A DNA stretch of 64,000 nucleotides, taken from assembly GCA_035653615.1 (NCBI GenBank), contig DASRBN010000019.1, positions 62,001 through 126,000 on the forward strand, written 5' to 3'. Under the pieces are notes generated by a model that saw only the letters and a program-made list of their open reading frames with translations, did not search any database and was not told where the DNA came from. A program made the position numbers and the translations under genes. This stretch comes from Ktedonobacteraceae bacterium (lineage in GTDB: Bacteria; Chloroflexota; Ktedonobacteria; Ktedonobacterales; Ktedonobacteraceae). Positions 55,386 to 64,000 of the stretch are shown here, one piece after another; the first letter of the stretch is position 1; every line of letters starts with the position of its first letter.

Positions 55386-58300
55386 TCATCCATTCACCCC
55401 CAACCTCCCAAATGTCTCCCTTGCCCTCTGTATAAGCTCCTGTCCGCGCTCCATATCTCCCTCCAGATTGCGCTCCAGATAAAACAGCCCGTAGGCCTCC
55501 TCCGTGCGCGCGTGCTCCACCACGTCATCGATTGCCAGCAGACCGGTCAGCGATTGCTCGAAATATGGCTGCGCCTCCTCGAATCGGCCCTGTGCCTGCA
55601 AAATGCGGCCCTGCAGGCGCTGGCCGATACTGATAAGCTGCCGGTAATCGCGCTGCGCCGCCAGTTGCATGCCCTCATCCAGGTAGGCCTGCGCCTGTTC
55701 GGGCTTATTTGCGTAGAGATATGCTTTGGCGGCCTGCACCAGCAGGTGTGGATACACCATCGAGGTTTCACCCTCCTCTTTTGCGACCTCCAGGGCTTTC
55801 AACGCGTCGGCGATGGCCTGTTCCCAATCGCCCTGCCAGCCCGCGCACACGCTATAGCTCCATAGCACGCGCGATTGCAGATCGGCGTCGTGGATCATCG
55901 TGGCTATAGCGCTGGCTTTCTCTCCCATTTGCCGCGCATCACCCCAGGCTCCGGCCTGGATGGCGAGGAAATCCAGCACGAGGTCGGCCCAGCCCGCCGC
56001 GCCATAGACACCATGCCGCTGTGCCTTCTCAAGGGCATCGCGAGCCGTTTGTTCGCCCGCGGGAATTTGCCCCAGCTGCATATAAGCCCATGCCGCTGAA
56101 TAGGTCATCATTGGCTCCCAGTCCGGTTTGTTGTACTTGTGGCACATTTCCGCGCCCTGCATAGCATAACTCAGCATCTGCCGCGGTGTTTCTGCAAGGT
56201 ACGCGCACCATGCCTTTGACCACAACGACACCACGGCAATAAATGCAAAGTGTTCCCTACGTTCTGCCGCGCTGAAAGTAGAGGTATTAGCTACGTTCTC
56301 CGGCGCATCATCGATCTTTGCCAGCAGTTCATCTGCCTGCCGCAGCATCTTCAACGCCTGGGGAACATCGCCCATCACCGTAGCCGCCAGCCCCCACTGG
56401 GTATAGGCTTTAACGAGCAGGGTCGTCTCTTCCGGCCTGCTTGCCAGGCATTCCAGCGCGGTTGAAATATGCTTGAGCGCTTCCAGTTCGCGTCCCTGCC
56501 AATGACTGAAGAATGCCACGTCCAGGTAGGCCGCGGCCTGTCGCGCCGGGTTGCCAAGGTCGCGCCATAGCGCGCTTGAGGCCAGCCCTGCCGAAATAGC
56601 ATCATCGGTGCGGCCCAGGTACAGGTAGATATTGGCTAACTGGTGCAGCACACCTGCGCGGCGCACGCGTTCTTCCTCGCCTACCAGCAAATCAAGCGCC
56701 TTCTCCATAGCCGACGCCGCGTCCGCGAAGGCATACACACTTACTGCCTGGTAGCTGGCTTTCAGCAGGTAATCCACCGCTCGCGTAGCGTCCTCCGCCA
56801 TCGAATAATGGTAAGCGAGCGTGCTGTAATAGGGCTGCAAGTGCGCCGCGTGGCCGGATTCGATAGCCTGCGCCACCTGCCGGTGCAGCGAGCGCCGACG
56901 CAAGGGATTGAGCCACTGGTAAAGCACCTCGCGAATTTTATCATGCGTAAAGGTAAGGTCGGCTTCTTGCCCGTTTGGAGAACCGCCCTTGCGCTCATTG
57001 TAAAAGTCGGCCAACGATGCGATTATCTGTAGCTGGATGGCAGTATCAATATGCTCTGCGACAACATCCTCAGCTAAGTTGCGCGCCTGGCACAGCAATG
57101 CCGAACTGAACTGCCGGCCTATAACAGCGGCAACGGTGAGCGTTGTGCGGCAATCAGCCGGGAGATGCACCAGGCGGCGTTCAATCAGCATGCGAACACT
57201 ATGCGGTATCTCCAGTTCGCTGACCTCCACGGTACTTTGCCAGCGGTCTCCTACCCATTTAATCTTGCCTTCAAGCACCAGCGAGCGAATCGCCTCTCCA
57301 ACAAAGAAAGGATTGCCCTCGGTCTGGCGAAACACCTCGCTCGCAAAGCTCAGGCCAACAGGATGCCCTGCCATATTGACCAGGAGTTGATGCACCTCCT
57401 CTTCTGAGAGACGCTGCAGGCGCAATTCTTCGCCTATGCCTGCGCGCAGGAGTGTGGCGATCAAAGCGCGCAGCGGGTGCGCCTCATGCACCTCGTCTGG
57501 CCGGTAAAGCAACGCATAAAGCGGAAGGCCAGGAGCCTTTCCTGGACTGCTCGTACTCTCCTGCTGCCCGCGCTCAAGATGCTGTAAGGTTAAGAAGTTG
57601 AGCAGGTGTAGGGTCGCGGCATCGGCCCACTGCAAATCATCCAGGATCAAAATAAAGGGGCCTTCGGCGGCAAGCGCATTGAAGTAGCGAGCGACGGCGT
57701 TGTAGAGATTGCGCCGGTCAGCCTCGGCACCCATTGGCTCCGGTTGTGGCAGGTCCGGCAGCTTGTAGCCAATTTCCGGCGCGATCTTCGCCAGGTCGGC
57801 AGCGCTGTTGCCCAGCATAGCGCGCAGCTTTTCCGGGTTGCAGGTGCGGACATGTGAAGTGATAGCATCCGCAATGGGTTGATAAGGGAGCGCCCCACTC
57901 ATTTCGTAGCAGTAGCCCCACAATACGGTGGCCTGTTGCGCCTGTTCGCTCCATGCAGTAAAATCGCGTGCCAGGCGTGATTTGCCTATCCCCGGCTCGC
58001 CGGAGACGAAGATGACCTTGCACTGCCCATTGCGTGCCTGTTGAAATGCGCGCTGCATGCGACCCAGTTCCTCTTCGCGCCCAACCAGTTCAGCCTTCAA
58101 AATGCGCTCCGGGTCGAGTTGACGCGCGCTCTCCACCTCCGCTTCCGCTCCCACCTCTAAGGGTGTCGTGATGGGATTCGCGCCCGATATAATGTGGGAA
58201 TCGACGGCGGGCGGCGACAAGGGCCCGCTCTCGACCTTCCCGGCCTCCCCTGCCTCTGCAGGAGTGATGACGGAATCGGGGGGTGTGGCGGCTGTTGTCG

Positions 58301-59153
58301 TGGTATCTGGCGTTGGTTTATCATCGAGCCATGACTCGTGGAGATCAACAGGAACCTGGCCCATCTGGATATGCCGGAAGAGTTCGTTGGTTTCAGGCAA
58401 GGGCGCGGCGCGTAATTCTTCCTTCAAGGTCCGGCGCAAGAGCAGGTACTGGTTAAGCGCCTCACTGCGCCTTCCCATACGGGCATAGACGAGCATCAAT
58501 TGACGATGAGTCTGCTCGTCCGCAGAATTTCTTTCGAGGAGTTCCAGCAGGTATTCAGAGGCACGCAAGCCTTTTCCGCTCGCCAGCGCCACTTCTGCCG
58601 CGCGCTCCAGCAGCGAACTATGAATGCGGCGCAGTCGATCGCGTCGCCGCTGCGTCCAATCTTCGTACAGGTCCTCCGGCAAGAAATCACCTTGATAGAG
58701 GCCCAGTACGCTGTCAAAATCCTCTAAATGCCGCGAGCTTGCATCAGAAAGGGCGAAGCTACGTATTCGGGACTGCAATTGTTTAGCGGAAGATTCAAAA
58801 ATATCGGCGTCGATCTCCATGCTATTGGGAACAAGCATGAGCGTATCGTGATCGAGGAGAACATAAATAGAAGAACTGCCCTTGCCAGCAGCCAGGTCTG
58901 GCTCGAGCGCGCGGCGCAATAAATAAAGCGTCTTGCCGAAAGAGTTCGTGGCCTGTTCAGCCGGAGAATTTGGCCATAGAATCTCCTGCACCTGCTCGCG
59001 ATGCAGGCGGTGTTGCTCTGCCGCAAGCAACAATTTGAAAAGCTCGACGACTTTACGACGATTCCAATTCCCACCCGCCAGTTGCTCGCCATTGCGGCGT
59101 ATCTCAAATCGGCCAAGGGTTGAGACTGAAAGAGAAGTGGTAACTCCTATCAT
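55386..59153 (-). CDS. BTAD-AAA-TPR transcriptional regulator (SARP/LAL-like, 1255 aa)
   Basis: Large one-component activator. Residues 1-100 are an OmpR-like winged helix (LSVSTLGRFEIRRNGEQL, REQVQEILWP), 100-250 the bacterial transcriptional activation domain BTAD, 265-345 a Pro/Thr-rich linker, then an AAA/STAND ATPase (Walker A SGEPGIGKSRLA near 383-394; LILDDLQWADAATLHLLNFL) and a long C-terminal region of TPR-like helices (800-1250). Such proteins bind direct DNA repeats and respond to ATP or a metabolite. It is divergent from the ECF sigma gene across a 463-base region that holds phased direct repeats, so it may regulate that gene. Confidence 0.9.
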   Translation of the reverse strand: MIGVTTSLSVSTLGRFEIRRNGEQLAGGNWNRRKVVELFKLLLAAEQHRLHREQVQEILWPNSPAEQATNSFGKTLYLLRRALEPDLAAGKGSSSIYVLLDHDTLMLVPNSMEIDADIFESSAKQLQSRIRSFALSDASSRHLEDFDSVLGLYQGDFLPEDLYEDWTQRRRDRLRRIHSSLLERAAEVALASGKGLRASEYLLELLERNSADEQTHRQLMLVYARMGRRSEALNQYLLLRRTLKEELRAAPLPETNELFRHIQMGQVPVDLHESWLDDKPTPDTTTTAATPPDSVITPAEAGEAGKVESGPLSPPAVDSHIISGANPITTPLEVGAEAEVESARQLDPERILKAELVGREEELGRMQRAFQQARNGQCKVIFVSGEPGIGKSRLARDFTAWSEQAQQATVLWGYCYEMSGALPYQPIADAITSHVRTCNPEKLRAMLGNSAADLAKIAPEIGYKLPDLPQPEPMGAEADRRNLYNAVARYFNALAAEGPFILILDDLQWADAATLHLLNFLTLQHLERGQQESTSSPGKAPGLPLYALLYRPDEVHEAHPLRALIATLLRAGIGEELRLQRLSEEEVHQLLVNMAGHPVGLSFASEVFRQTEGNPFFVGEAIRSLVLEGKIKWVGDRWQSTVEVSELEIPHSVRMLIERRLVHLPADCRTTLTVAAVIGRQFSSALLCQARNLAEDVVAEHIDTAIQLQIIASLADFYNERKGGSPNGQEADLTFTHDKIREVLYQWLNPLRRRSLHRQVAQAIESGHAAHLQPYYSTLAYHYSMAEDATRAVDYLLKASYQAVSVYAFADAASAMEKALDLLVGEEERVRRAGVLHQLANIYLYLGRTDDAISAGLASSALWRDLGNPARQAAAYLDVAFFSHWQGRELEALKHISTALECLASRPEETTLLVKAYTQWGLAATVMGDVPQALKMLRQADELLAKIDDAPENVANTSTFSAAERREHFAFIAVVSLWSKAWCAYLAETPRQMLSYAMQGAEMCHKYNKPDWEPMMTYSAAWAYMQLGQIPAGEQTARDALEKAQRHGVYGAAGWADLVLDFLAIQAGAWGDARQMGEKASAIATMIHDADLQSRVLWSYSVCAGWQGDWEQAIADALKALEVAKEEGETSMVYPHLLVQAAKAYLYANKPEQAQAYLDEGMQLAAQRDYRQLISIGQRLQGRILQAQGRFEEAQPYFEQSLTGLLAIDDVVEHARTEEAYGLFYLERNLEGDMERGQELIQRARETFGRLGVNG

Positions 59154-59437
59154 CTCTCTACCTCCTTCTTCCCATCGCCCTGCCCATCAAAGCATCAATG
59201 GTCAGGCGGAAGGTGTTCATAGCCTCGCGGGCGCTGAGGATCACACGTTGTCGTCAAAACTTATCGACAAGGCAACCACGATAGAGCAGTTCGGGTTGCC
59301 CAGAAATTATAACCTGCTTCGCAAGCTACGCTGAAAGAAGCAATATCTACTAAAAGAAGTAATATCCACTAAAAAAATAGAGCTCAACTGCTTTCATCAA
59401 AGATTTTTGCAGGTTGAACCTTATTATCATCGGTGTG
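59154..59437. other. Left part of the divergent intergenic region with a 19-bp tandem repeat
   Basis: Contains AGAAGCAATATCTACTAAA (59336-59354) followed directly by AGAAGTAATATCCACTAAA (59355-59373), two mismatches. No ORF. It may carry the promoter of the BTAD regulator, but I cannot place -10/-35 boxes with confidence. Confidence 0.5.
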
Positions 59438-59509
59438 GGTAATCAAGTCAATAGCCTAAGCATAATTGCGGTAATCCCCGGGTAATCCGCTGGCAAAGGG
59501 TGGGTAATA
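59438..59509 (+). promoter_or_regulatory. Four phased GGTAAT repeats, putative SARP-type operator
   Basis: GGTAATC/A heptamers start at 59438, 59470, 59481 and 59503: spacing 32, 11 and 22 bp, that is 3, 1 and 2 helical turns, all in the same orientation. SARP/BTAD activators are known to bind heptameric direct repeats 11 or 22 bp apart. The sites lie 108-179 bases upstream of the ECF sigma gene and next to a BTAD regulator gene. Confidence 0.55.
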
Positions 59510-59616
59510 CCCCGCCGGTACACTTACTTCCAATGAATAGATAAGGTGAAAATTCAAAAGCACCGGCAGGATGGGCGCACGGAATTGTGCCCCTGGAAAA
59601 GTAAATGAGGTGAGCC

Positions 59617-60324
59617 ATGACCACAGTAGCACTGGAAGCGCCAACAACCACAGCCAGCATCAATCAGCTTGTTTTCCTCCCAATCGTAGCGAAAACTCCG
59701 GTACCGGCCAGAATCAGAGCCACCAGGCCGGAGACGACGGTGCAGGCCCCGGCACAACTCGCCGACCAGGCCCTTATTTCAGCGATGTGCAATCGCGAAG
59801 AATGGGCCTTAGAGCTACTTTACGATCGCTATCATCGCTATGCCTACTCCCTGGCCTATCGTGTCGTCCAGGATGCGAACATCGCCGAAGATATCGTGCA
59901 GGAGGCCTTCCTTGCCATCTGGCGCAAAGCCGGCTCCTATGAGGCCCAGCAAGGCAATGTGCGCAGCTGGCTGCAGGCCATCGTGCATCACCGCGCCATC
60001 GATAAAGTTCGCGAGGCTCGTCACCGCAGCCAGCAGTGGGTGCCGCTGCAAACCGAAAACGAGCAGGACCCTCCAGGCGAGCAACCGGATGTGTGGGAAG
60101 AGGCCTGGCAAGATGAACAACATCGCATAATTCGCACCGTACTGGATCAGATTCCACCTGAACAGCGCCAGGTGATCGAACTCGCCTACTTCGGCGGCTA
60201 TACCCATGCCGAGATCGCCGAGCAGTGGAATATTCCGCTTGGCACGGTCAAAGGCCGCATGCGCCTGGGCCTGCAAAAGATGAAGTGCCTGCTGCAAGAA
60301 TATGGGTTGGAAACAGAAAAATAA
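59617..60324 (+). CDS. ECF-type RNA polymerase sigma factor
   Basis: Alternative sigma-70 factor, group IV. 235 residues: a 50-residue N-terminal extension, region 2 ([34 protein letters not shown]) and region 4 ([20 protein letters not shown], then [20 protein letters not shown]). GAGGTGA precedes the ATG. No anti-sigma factor gene with a zinc-binding (ZAS) domain follows; a thioredoxin-like membrane protein does, 40 bases on. Expression may instead be set by the BTAD regulator encoded divergently. Target promoters are unknown. Confidence 0.9.
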   Translation: MTTVALEAPTTTASINQLVFLPIVAKTPVPARIRATRPETTVQAPAQLADQALISAMCNREEWALELLYDRYHRYAYSLAYRVVQDANIAEDIVQEAFLAIWRKAGSYEAQQGNVRSWLQAIVHHRAIDKVREARHRSQQWVPLQTENEQDPPGEQPDVWEEAWQDEQHRIIRTVLDQIPPEQRQVIELAYFGGYTHAEIAEQWNIPLGTVKGRMRLGLQKMKCLLQEYGLETEK

Positions 60325-60364
60325 AACCGTTGACAAAACTGCCTTTTGGCTAGAAAATAGAGCC

Positions 60365-61384
60365 ATGGCAAAGAAATCATCGGGGAAGCAGAATAAACAG
60401 GGGCAAGCATCCGCTGCACAGAGGCGCGAGAATATCCGCCAGCAACGCCAGGAAAACTTGCAACGCACCCAGCAACAACAGCGCAATCGACGCAAAGCCC
60501 AATCGGGTTCGAATCGTACATTGTGGATTGTGCTGGGAACTGCGGTCGTCGCCATCGCGGTCATCATTGGCGTTTTCGTCTATATCTCGTCACAATCCTC
60601 TACCGGCAACACGTACCCCACAACGCCTGCCGACCCGGCAGTTGTGCAGGAAGTCACATCCGTCAGTCAATCCACACTGGCAGCAGTAGGTACAGGCTCA
60701 GGTAAAGTCGCCAATCTTCCTAAGCCAATCAGCGGCTCCCCCCCGCCTCTCACCGGCTCCGATGGCAAGCCCGAGATATTCTATTATGGCGGCGAATACT
60801 GCCCATTCTGCGCCGCGCAACGCTGGGGCCTGGTCGTAGCCCTCAGCCGCTTCGGCACATTCTCAAACCTGAAACAGACTTCATCCTCGTCAACCGACGT
60901 GTATCCAAACACACCCACGTTCAGCTTCTACGGCAGTTCGTACACCAGCCAGTATATCGATTTTGTCCCCGTCGAAGGGCAAAGTTACCAGGGCGTCACC
61001 CTACAACAGCCCACCGCCGCCCAGCAGCAATTGCTCAATACCTATAACTCTGGCGGCTCCATTCCTTTTATTGATATCGCCAATAAATACACGCTGACAG
61101 GCGCGAGCTACGACCCACAGGTCTTAAGCGGCCAGAGCCACCAGGCTATCGCCGCGGCGCTCTCGAACCCGCAGTCGCCCATCGCGCAGAGCATACTGGG
61201 CACAGCCAATTATTTCACTGCCGCCATCTGCCAGGCTACCAACCAGCAGCCTGCCAGCGTGTGTAAGGCTGCGCCTGTGCCCCAGGTAGAACAGTCCCTG
61301 AACAGCTCATCGGGCTACAATGGCATGCCGCAGAATTCCCCGCTATCATTCGAAGCTGATACACGCCGGCCCATTCGAGGATAA
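60365..61384 (+). CDS. DUF929-like thioredoxin-fold membrane protein
   Basis: 339 residues from the ATG at 60365. Basic, Gln/Arg-rich cytoplasmic start (1-50), one membrane helix (52-75), then an extracellular thioredoxin-like domain with [21 protein letters not shown] (C146-P-F-C149), the DUF929 signature. It may oxidise or isomerise thiols of exported proteins. The longer frame from 60302 overlaps the sigma gene; the internal ATG has no strong ribosome site, so coupling to the sigma gene is possible. Sharing a transcript with the ECF sigma gene suggests a cell-envelope or redox stress role (inference). Confidence 0.78.
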   Translation: MAKKSSGKQNKQGQASAAQRRENIRQQRQENLQRTQQQQRNRRKAQSGSNRTLWIVLGTAVVAIAVIIGVFVYISSQSSTGNTYPTTPADPAVVQEVTSVSQSTLAAVGTGSGKVANLPKPISGSPPPLTGSDGKPEIFYYGGEYCPFCAAQRWGLVVALSRFGTFSNLKQTSSSSTDVYPNTPTFSFYGSSYTSQYIDFVPVEGQSYQGVTLQQPTAAQQQLLNTYNSGGSIPFIDIANKYTLTGASYDPQVLSGQSHQAIAAALSNPQSPIAQSILGTANYFTAAICQATNQQPASVCKAAPVPQVEQSLNSSSGYNGMPQNSPLSFEADTRRPIRG

Positions 61385-61404
61385 AAACCGATTATGCCCA
61401 GCAA

Positions 61405-61426
61405 CCGCGCGATGAATCGGCCCCCA
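61405..61426 (+). repeat. Partial copy of the dispersed palindromic repeat
   Basis: ACCGCGCGATGAATCGGCCC matches the outer end of copies C and D. It lies 21 bases after the DUF929-like gene. Confidence 0.45.
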
Positions 61427-61548
61427 TCCATCTCTAAACTATTTTGTCAAAACTCATCATCACCCCTCATCCCTCACAAGACAAGCTTGATATACTGTGA
61501 TATACTTGTGCCCAGAACAAATGGCGGAGTGGGAAGGAAAGGAAATCA

Positions 61549-61947
61549 ATGAGCAGCGCACCAGATCCAAATGTCGTCGCCATCATCAACTCCAACGAAG
61601 ATATCGTCGAGGCCATTCGGCTCATCTTAGGTGATGCCGGCTTCGTAACAGTTGGCGCCCACCTCGTCGACTTTAAGAAAGGCAGGCAGGATTTCGTAGC
61701 CTTTTTGCGCGAGCATAACCCCAGGGTCCTTGTAATCGATATTGCGCCTCCCTACGAAGAAAACTGGAATTTTTTCCAGTTGTTGAAAAATTCTGAGGCC
61801 ACAAAAGGCCGCCAGTTCGTTCTCACCACGACCAACAGAAAGGTCCTTGAGGAACTCGTAGGCAAAACCGTGAGCATTGAACTGGTGGGAAAACCTTTTG
61901 ACCTCGACGAAATTGTCAAAGCCGTGGAGAAGATGATGAAGGCGTGA
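61549..61947 (+). CDS. Stand-alone receiver-like protein with altered acidic site
   Basis: 132 residues with a CheY-like fold. Phospho-acceptor aspartate is probably D64 (LVIDIAPP) and the conserved lysine K115 (LVGKPFDLDEIV). The acidic pair that usually binds Mg2+ at positions 12-14 is replaced by Asn-Ser (IINSNEDIVEAI), so phosphorylation may be weak or absent. No output domain and no histidine kinase nearby. GGAAGGAAAGG precedes the ATG. Confidence 0.75.
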   Translation: MSSAPDPNVVAIINSNEDIVEAIRLILGDAGFVTVGAHLVDFKKGRQDFVAFLREHNPRVLVIDIAPPYEENWNFFQLLKNSEATKGRQFVLTTTNRKVLEELVGKTVSIELVGKPFDLDEIVKAVEKMMKA

Positions 61948-61989
61948 GGGCCATATAGAATGAGTTTCCACAAAATAGTCTGGCAATAA

Positions 61990-62059
61990 GGCGATCAATC
62001 GGTTCCCCGGCGAAGCCGTAGGGGCCGATTGATCGCGCCCATCGCCGATTCATCGCCCG
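61990..62059 (+). repeat. Dispersed palindromic repeat, copy C
   Basis: Full copy: GGCGATCAATCGG, a GCGAAGCCGTAGGGGCCGAT centre, GCGCCCATCGCCGATTCATC. It matches copy B (in the debranching gene) in the inverted orientation and copy D directly. Confidence 0.75.
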
Positions 62060-62267
62060 TCCGTCGCCATAGGTAATTTGTCAAAGCTCATTAGATAAAA
62101 TTGGCCTCCAGACTATTTTGCATAAAAAACTTAATGGTGAACGTATTGACACGCCCTGAGACATCGGACATAATTAATTTCAAGCGACATAGCGAGCGCG
62201 GATTATACTAATTTCGCTGTTCTCATCGTTCAGTTTATTTAGTGACCACAGCAGAAAGGCAGAGCTA
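62060..62267 (+). promoter_or_regulatory. Gap holding a consensus promoter for the downstream membrane protein
   Basis: TTGACA (62146-62151), 17-base spacer, CATAAT (62169-62174); predicted start near 62182, about 85 bases before the ATG. The rest of the gap shows nothing else. Confidence 0.6.
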
Positions 62268-63116
62268 ATGCCGGGCGAAAGAAGCGATAACAGGCAGTCT
62301 CAGCAGAAGCAGCCCACGGGACCAACAAGAAGAACTCAGATCAACCCATCTCCCTATACCACGGGTATGGTGCGGCGTGGAAAAGATACACAATGGGAAG
62401 ATGAGGATGACTTATTTCACGAAGAGGACTCCATTCCCTCCAATCCTCCTCGCCCTACCACCAGTACCATACGCTGGAGTGGTCAGGTTCCCGCCAGGCG
62501 TGCTACCCGTGAGATGGATACGGAAATGACCGGGCAACACTATCCGGTTCCACCTCGTCGCACCGCCTCGCCATATGCGCAAGCCCCTGGCTCACAGCGC
62601 GCACGCAACGTGCGCAGCACTACCATTCAGCAGGCTCCCGTCTACGCTAACAAAGAGTCGCATGATGGCAGAACTATGCACTGGATGCTGTATGTAGGTG
62701 TTGGCATGATCGCAGCCCTGGCATTGTGGGTACTTGGTTCATCGCTGCTTGCCTGGGGAACCGCGAAATACGATGACATCGTCTATGGCTATCCACGTAC
62801 CTTCCAGACGGACGCTGTTGTTGGACATGGCGGAGACAGCGCAGCCCAGCCCAGCCACTTCGTCGCTATGAACCTGCACGGCCAGGTCATCATCATCGAG
62901 CTAATGGCCGGCAACCCGGCGAAATCAATCAACTACACAGGCCCTGACCTTTTCGAATCCGGCGGAGACCGCATACCCGTAACATTGGAGTTTCGTGATG
63001 TCACGGGCGACGGCAAGCCTGATATGCTGGTTCATATCCAGGACAAAGTATTCGTCTTTGTCAATGACGGCACGAAATTCCGGCCCGCCAACGCCAACGA
63101 TAAGATACATTTATGA
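62268..63116 (+). CDS. Single-pass membrane protein with FG-GAP-like repeat
   Basis: 282 residues. Polar, proline-rich cytoplasmic region (1-135), one membrane helix (139-162, MLYVGVGMIAALALWVLGSS), then an extracellular domain with a metal-binding-like loop DVTGDGKPDMLVHI, as in FG-GAP/VCBS repeats. Function unknown; perhaps a sensor or scaffold. The ATG has CAGAAAGG upstream and follows a strong promoter. Confidence 0.7.
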   Translation: MPGERSDNRQSQQKQPTGPTRRTQINPSPYTTGMVRRGKDTQWEDEDDLFHEEDSIPSNPPRPTTSTIRWSGQVPARRATREMDTEMTGQHYPVPPRRTASPYAQAPGSQRARNVRSTTIQQAPVYANKESHDGRTMHWMLYVGVGMIAALALWVLGSSLLAWGTAKYDDIVYGYPRTFQTDAVVGHGGDSAAQPSHFVAMNLHGQVIIIELMAGNPAKSINYTGPDLFESGGDRIPVTLEFRDVTGDGKPDMLVHIQDKVFVFVNDGTKFRPANANDKIHL

Positions 63117-63167
63117 AGCCAACCAGGCTTCATATACTGCCTTTTAACAAAAAACTCTGACAACAGG

Positions 63168-63238
63168 ACGATGAATCGGCCCGCCGCCGAAGCCGTAGGG
63201 GCCGATTCATCGCGCCCACTGCCGATTTATCGGCCCGC
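63168..63238 (+). repeat. Dispersed palindromic repeat, copy D
   Basis: GACGATGAATCGGCCC, GCCGAAGCCGTAGGGGCCGA, TTCATCGCGCCCACTGCCGA, TTTATCGGCCC. The closest relative is copy C. A further fragment, TGATCGGCCCCGGCATAGCC, follows at about 63270. Confidence 0.75.
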
Positions 63239-63334
63239 GCCCGTTGCCTGGCGGGTTGGTGAAAATTCATGATCGGCCCCGGCATAGCCGTAATAATCTG
63301 TTAAAACGCATTTTGTTTTATGAAGGAATAGTAT

Positions 63335-63481
63335 TCAAACCGGCAGGCCGCCCTCAATGTATTTGCGCTGCTCGCTCATCTGGATATTAAACAGTTCAAA
63401 GCGATACGCGTAAGCGGTGACGGCAACACACTCCTCCATCGTGAGGAATGGACTATTTAATGCAAGCTTCGTTTTTGTCAT
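63335..63481 (-). CDS. Possible 48-aa small protein
   Basis: 48 codons from the ATG at 63481 (MTKTKLALNSPFLTMEECVA and on), 4 bases after the stop of the membrane protein gene upstream on the same strand. No strong ribosome site, so it would rely on coupling. Not recognised; the length and position are the only support. Confidence 0.35.
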   Translation of the reverse strand: MTKTKLALNSPFLTMEECVAVTAYAYRFELFNIQMSEQRKYIEGGLPV

Positions 63482-63485
63482 AAAG

Positions 63486-63923
63486 TTAATGCGCGAATAT
63501 CTGCCTGTAATGCTCCGCAACCAGCTCAGCCGGGAAGAATCGCAGCAGACTCACGACCACCAGCGCGAATCCGACCCAGTCGATTCCGGCGTCGAGTGGC
63601 ACACCAAAAGCGGTTCCTACCAGCGGCAAGACCGTCGTCAGCACAAACTCGTTGATCAAATCGGGGAAAAGCAGGATAACCAGCAGGCCGATAATAGAAC
63701 CAAAAAAGAAGACCTTGCGCCATAAAGCAATGCGGCGGTCGACCAGTAACGACCCGATCAGTTTGAAGGTTTTGATGGCGTGTAAAAAGACATCGATACG
63801 CCTGGGGCGAGTGCGGCCTGTAGGCGGTGTTGGCGGCATTGTCTGGAATGATCTGCCCCTCACGCTATCCGCGGGATAAGTGTACCCGGTACTATGCTGC
63901 TGAAATGAACTGGACGATTTCAT
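63486..63923 (-). CDS. Small membrane protein (145 aa)
   Basis: Polar N-terminal 60 residues, then two hydrophobic segments (KVFFFGSIIGLLVILLFPDL, about 71-90, and GIDWVGFALVVVSLLRFFP). Resembles small DUF1232/YkvA-like membrane proteins only in general pattern, so the family is not assigned. A purine-rich GGAGGAAAA precedes the ATG. No partner gene of known function. Confidence 0.65.
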   Translation of the reverse strand: MKSSSSFQQHSTGYTYPADSVRGRSFQTMPPTPPTGRTRPRRIDVFLHAIKTFKLIGSLLVDRRIALWRKVFFFGSIIGLLVILLFPDLINEFVLTTVLPLVGTAFGVPLDAGIDWVGFALVVVSLLRFFPAELVAEHYRQIFAH

Positions 63924-64000
63924 GTTTTTTCCTCCTCTACTCTACATAACCTATTACGCAACGCATCGCGGTCAGGTTGCATTTATTTATGTATCAGTGC

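Overview
The window looks like chromosomal DNA of a Ktedonobacteria-like member of the Chloroflexota. That placement is an inference from the mix of genes: a 1255-residue BTAD/AAA/TPR regulator, secreted TIG/PQQ-type and trypsin-like proteins, a PRC-like/NRAMP fusion, a split glycine decarboxylase, many one-component regulators, and abundant REP-like palindromes between genes. Housekeeping genes (ffh, dnaG, a primary sigma factor, gap-pgk-tpi, fabI, rarA) show that it is chromosome and not plasmid.

Layout. 0-6.5 kb: MFS exporter with its own ArsR-like regulator under a palindromic operator, then a 2.0-kb element with 54-bp perfect terminal inverted repeats that carries an APH-type kinase and cuts off an EamA transporter. 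6.6-11.4 kb: glycine cleavage genes gcvT, gcvH, gcvPA, gcvPB. 11.5-14.6 kb: a papain-like protease facing a chagasin-type inhibitor, then an NRAMP-like transporter. 14.8-16.7 kb: an A+T-rich three-gene cassette (TIGR04255-like, unknown, HEPN-like). 16.7-26 kb: FAD oxidoreductase, TIG/PQQ protein, tRNA-Pro(CGG), HNH nuclease, REP cluster, GH57 enzyme, L,D-transpeptidase, ffh. 26.3-34.1 kb: glycogen debranching enzyme, a 1.1-kb array of about 40 DnaA-box-like 9-mers, dnaG, sigma factor. 34.2-38.5 kb: orphan CpaF-like ATPase, DUF885-like metalloprotein, broken ABC ATPase, DinB protein. 38.9-47.8 kb: gap-pgk-tpi, aminotransferase, hutH, a deleted glycosyltransferase and hutI, with four perfect 16-bp parS sites between them. 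48-64 kb: rhodanese, fabI, membrane-anchored serine protease, MBL-fold/TetR pair, rarA, BTAD regulator divergent from an ECF sigma factor, a thioredoxin-like membrane protein, a receiver protein and small membrane proteins.

Most notable points. (1) The DnaA-box array at 28.86-29.94 kb together with four parS sites at 42.0-46.5 kb suggests that this is the replication-origin domain, with no dnaA, dnaN or parAB in the window. (2) The TIGR04255/unknown/HEPN operon is a candidate uncharacterised toxin-antitoxin or defence cassette. (3) One member of a dispersed about 65-bp palindromic repeat family lies in frame inside the debranching-enzyme gene. (4) Helically phased GGTAAT repeats (32, 11 and 22 bp apart) lie between the BTAD regulator and the ECF sigma gene and look like a SARP-type operator. 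(5) Very long perfect hairpins sit directly at the 3' ends of several genes.

Several genes are decaying: EamA, ABC ATPase, glycosyltransferase and probably the PQQ protein. All calls come from reading the sequence; no database search was run.
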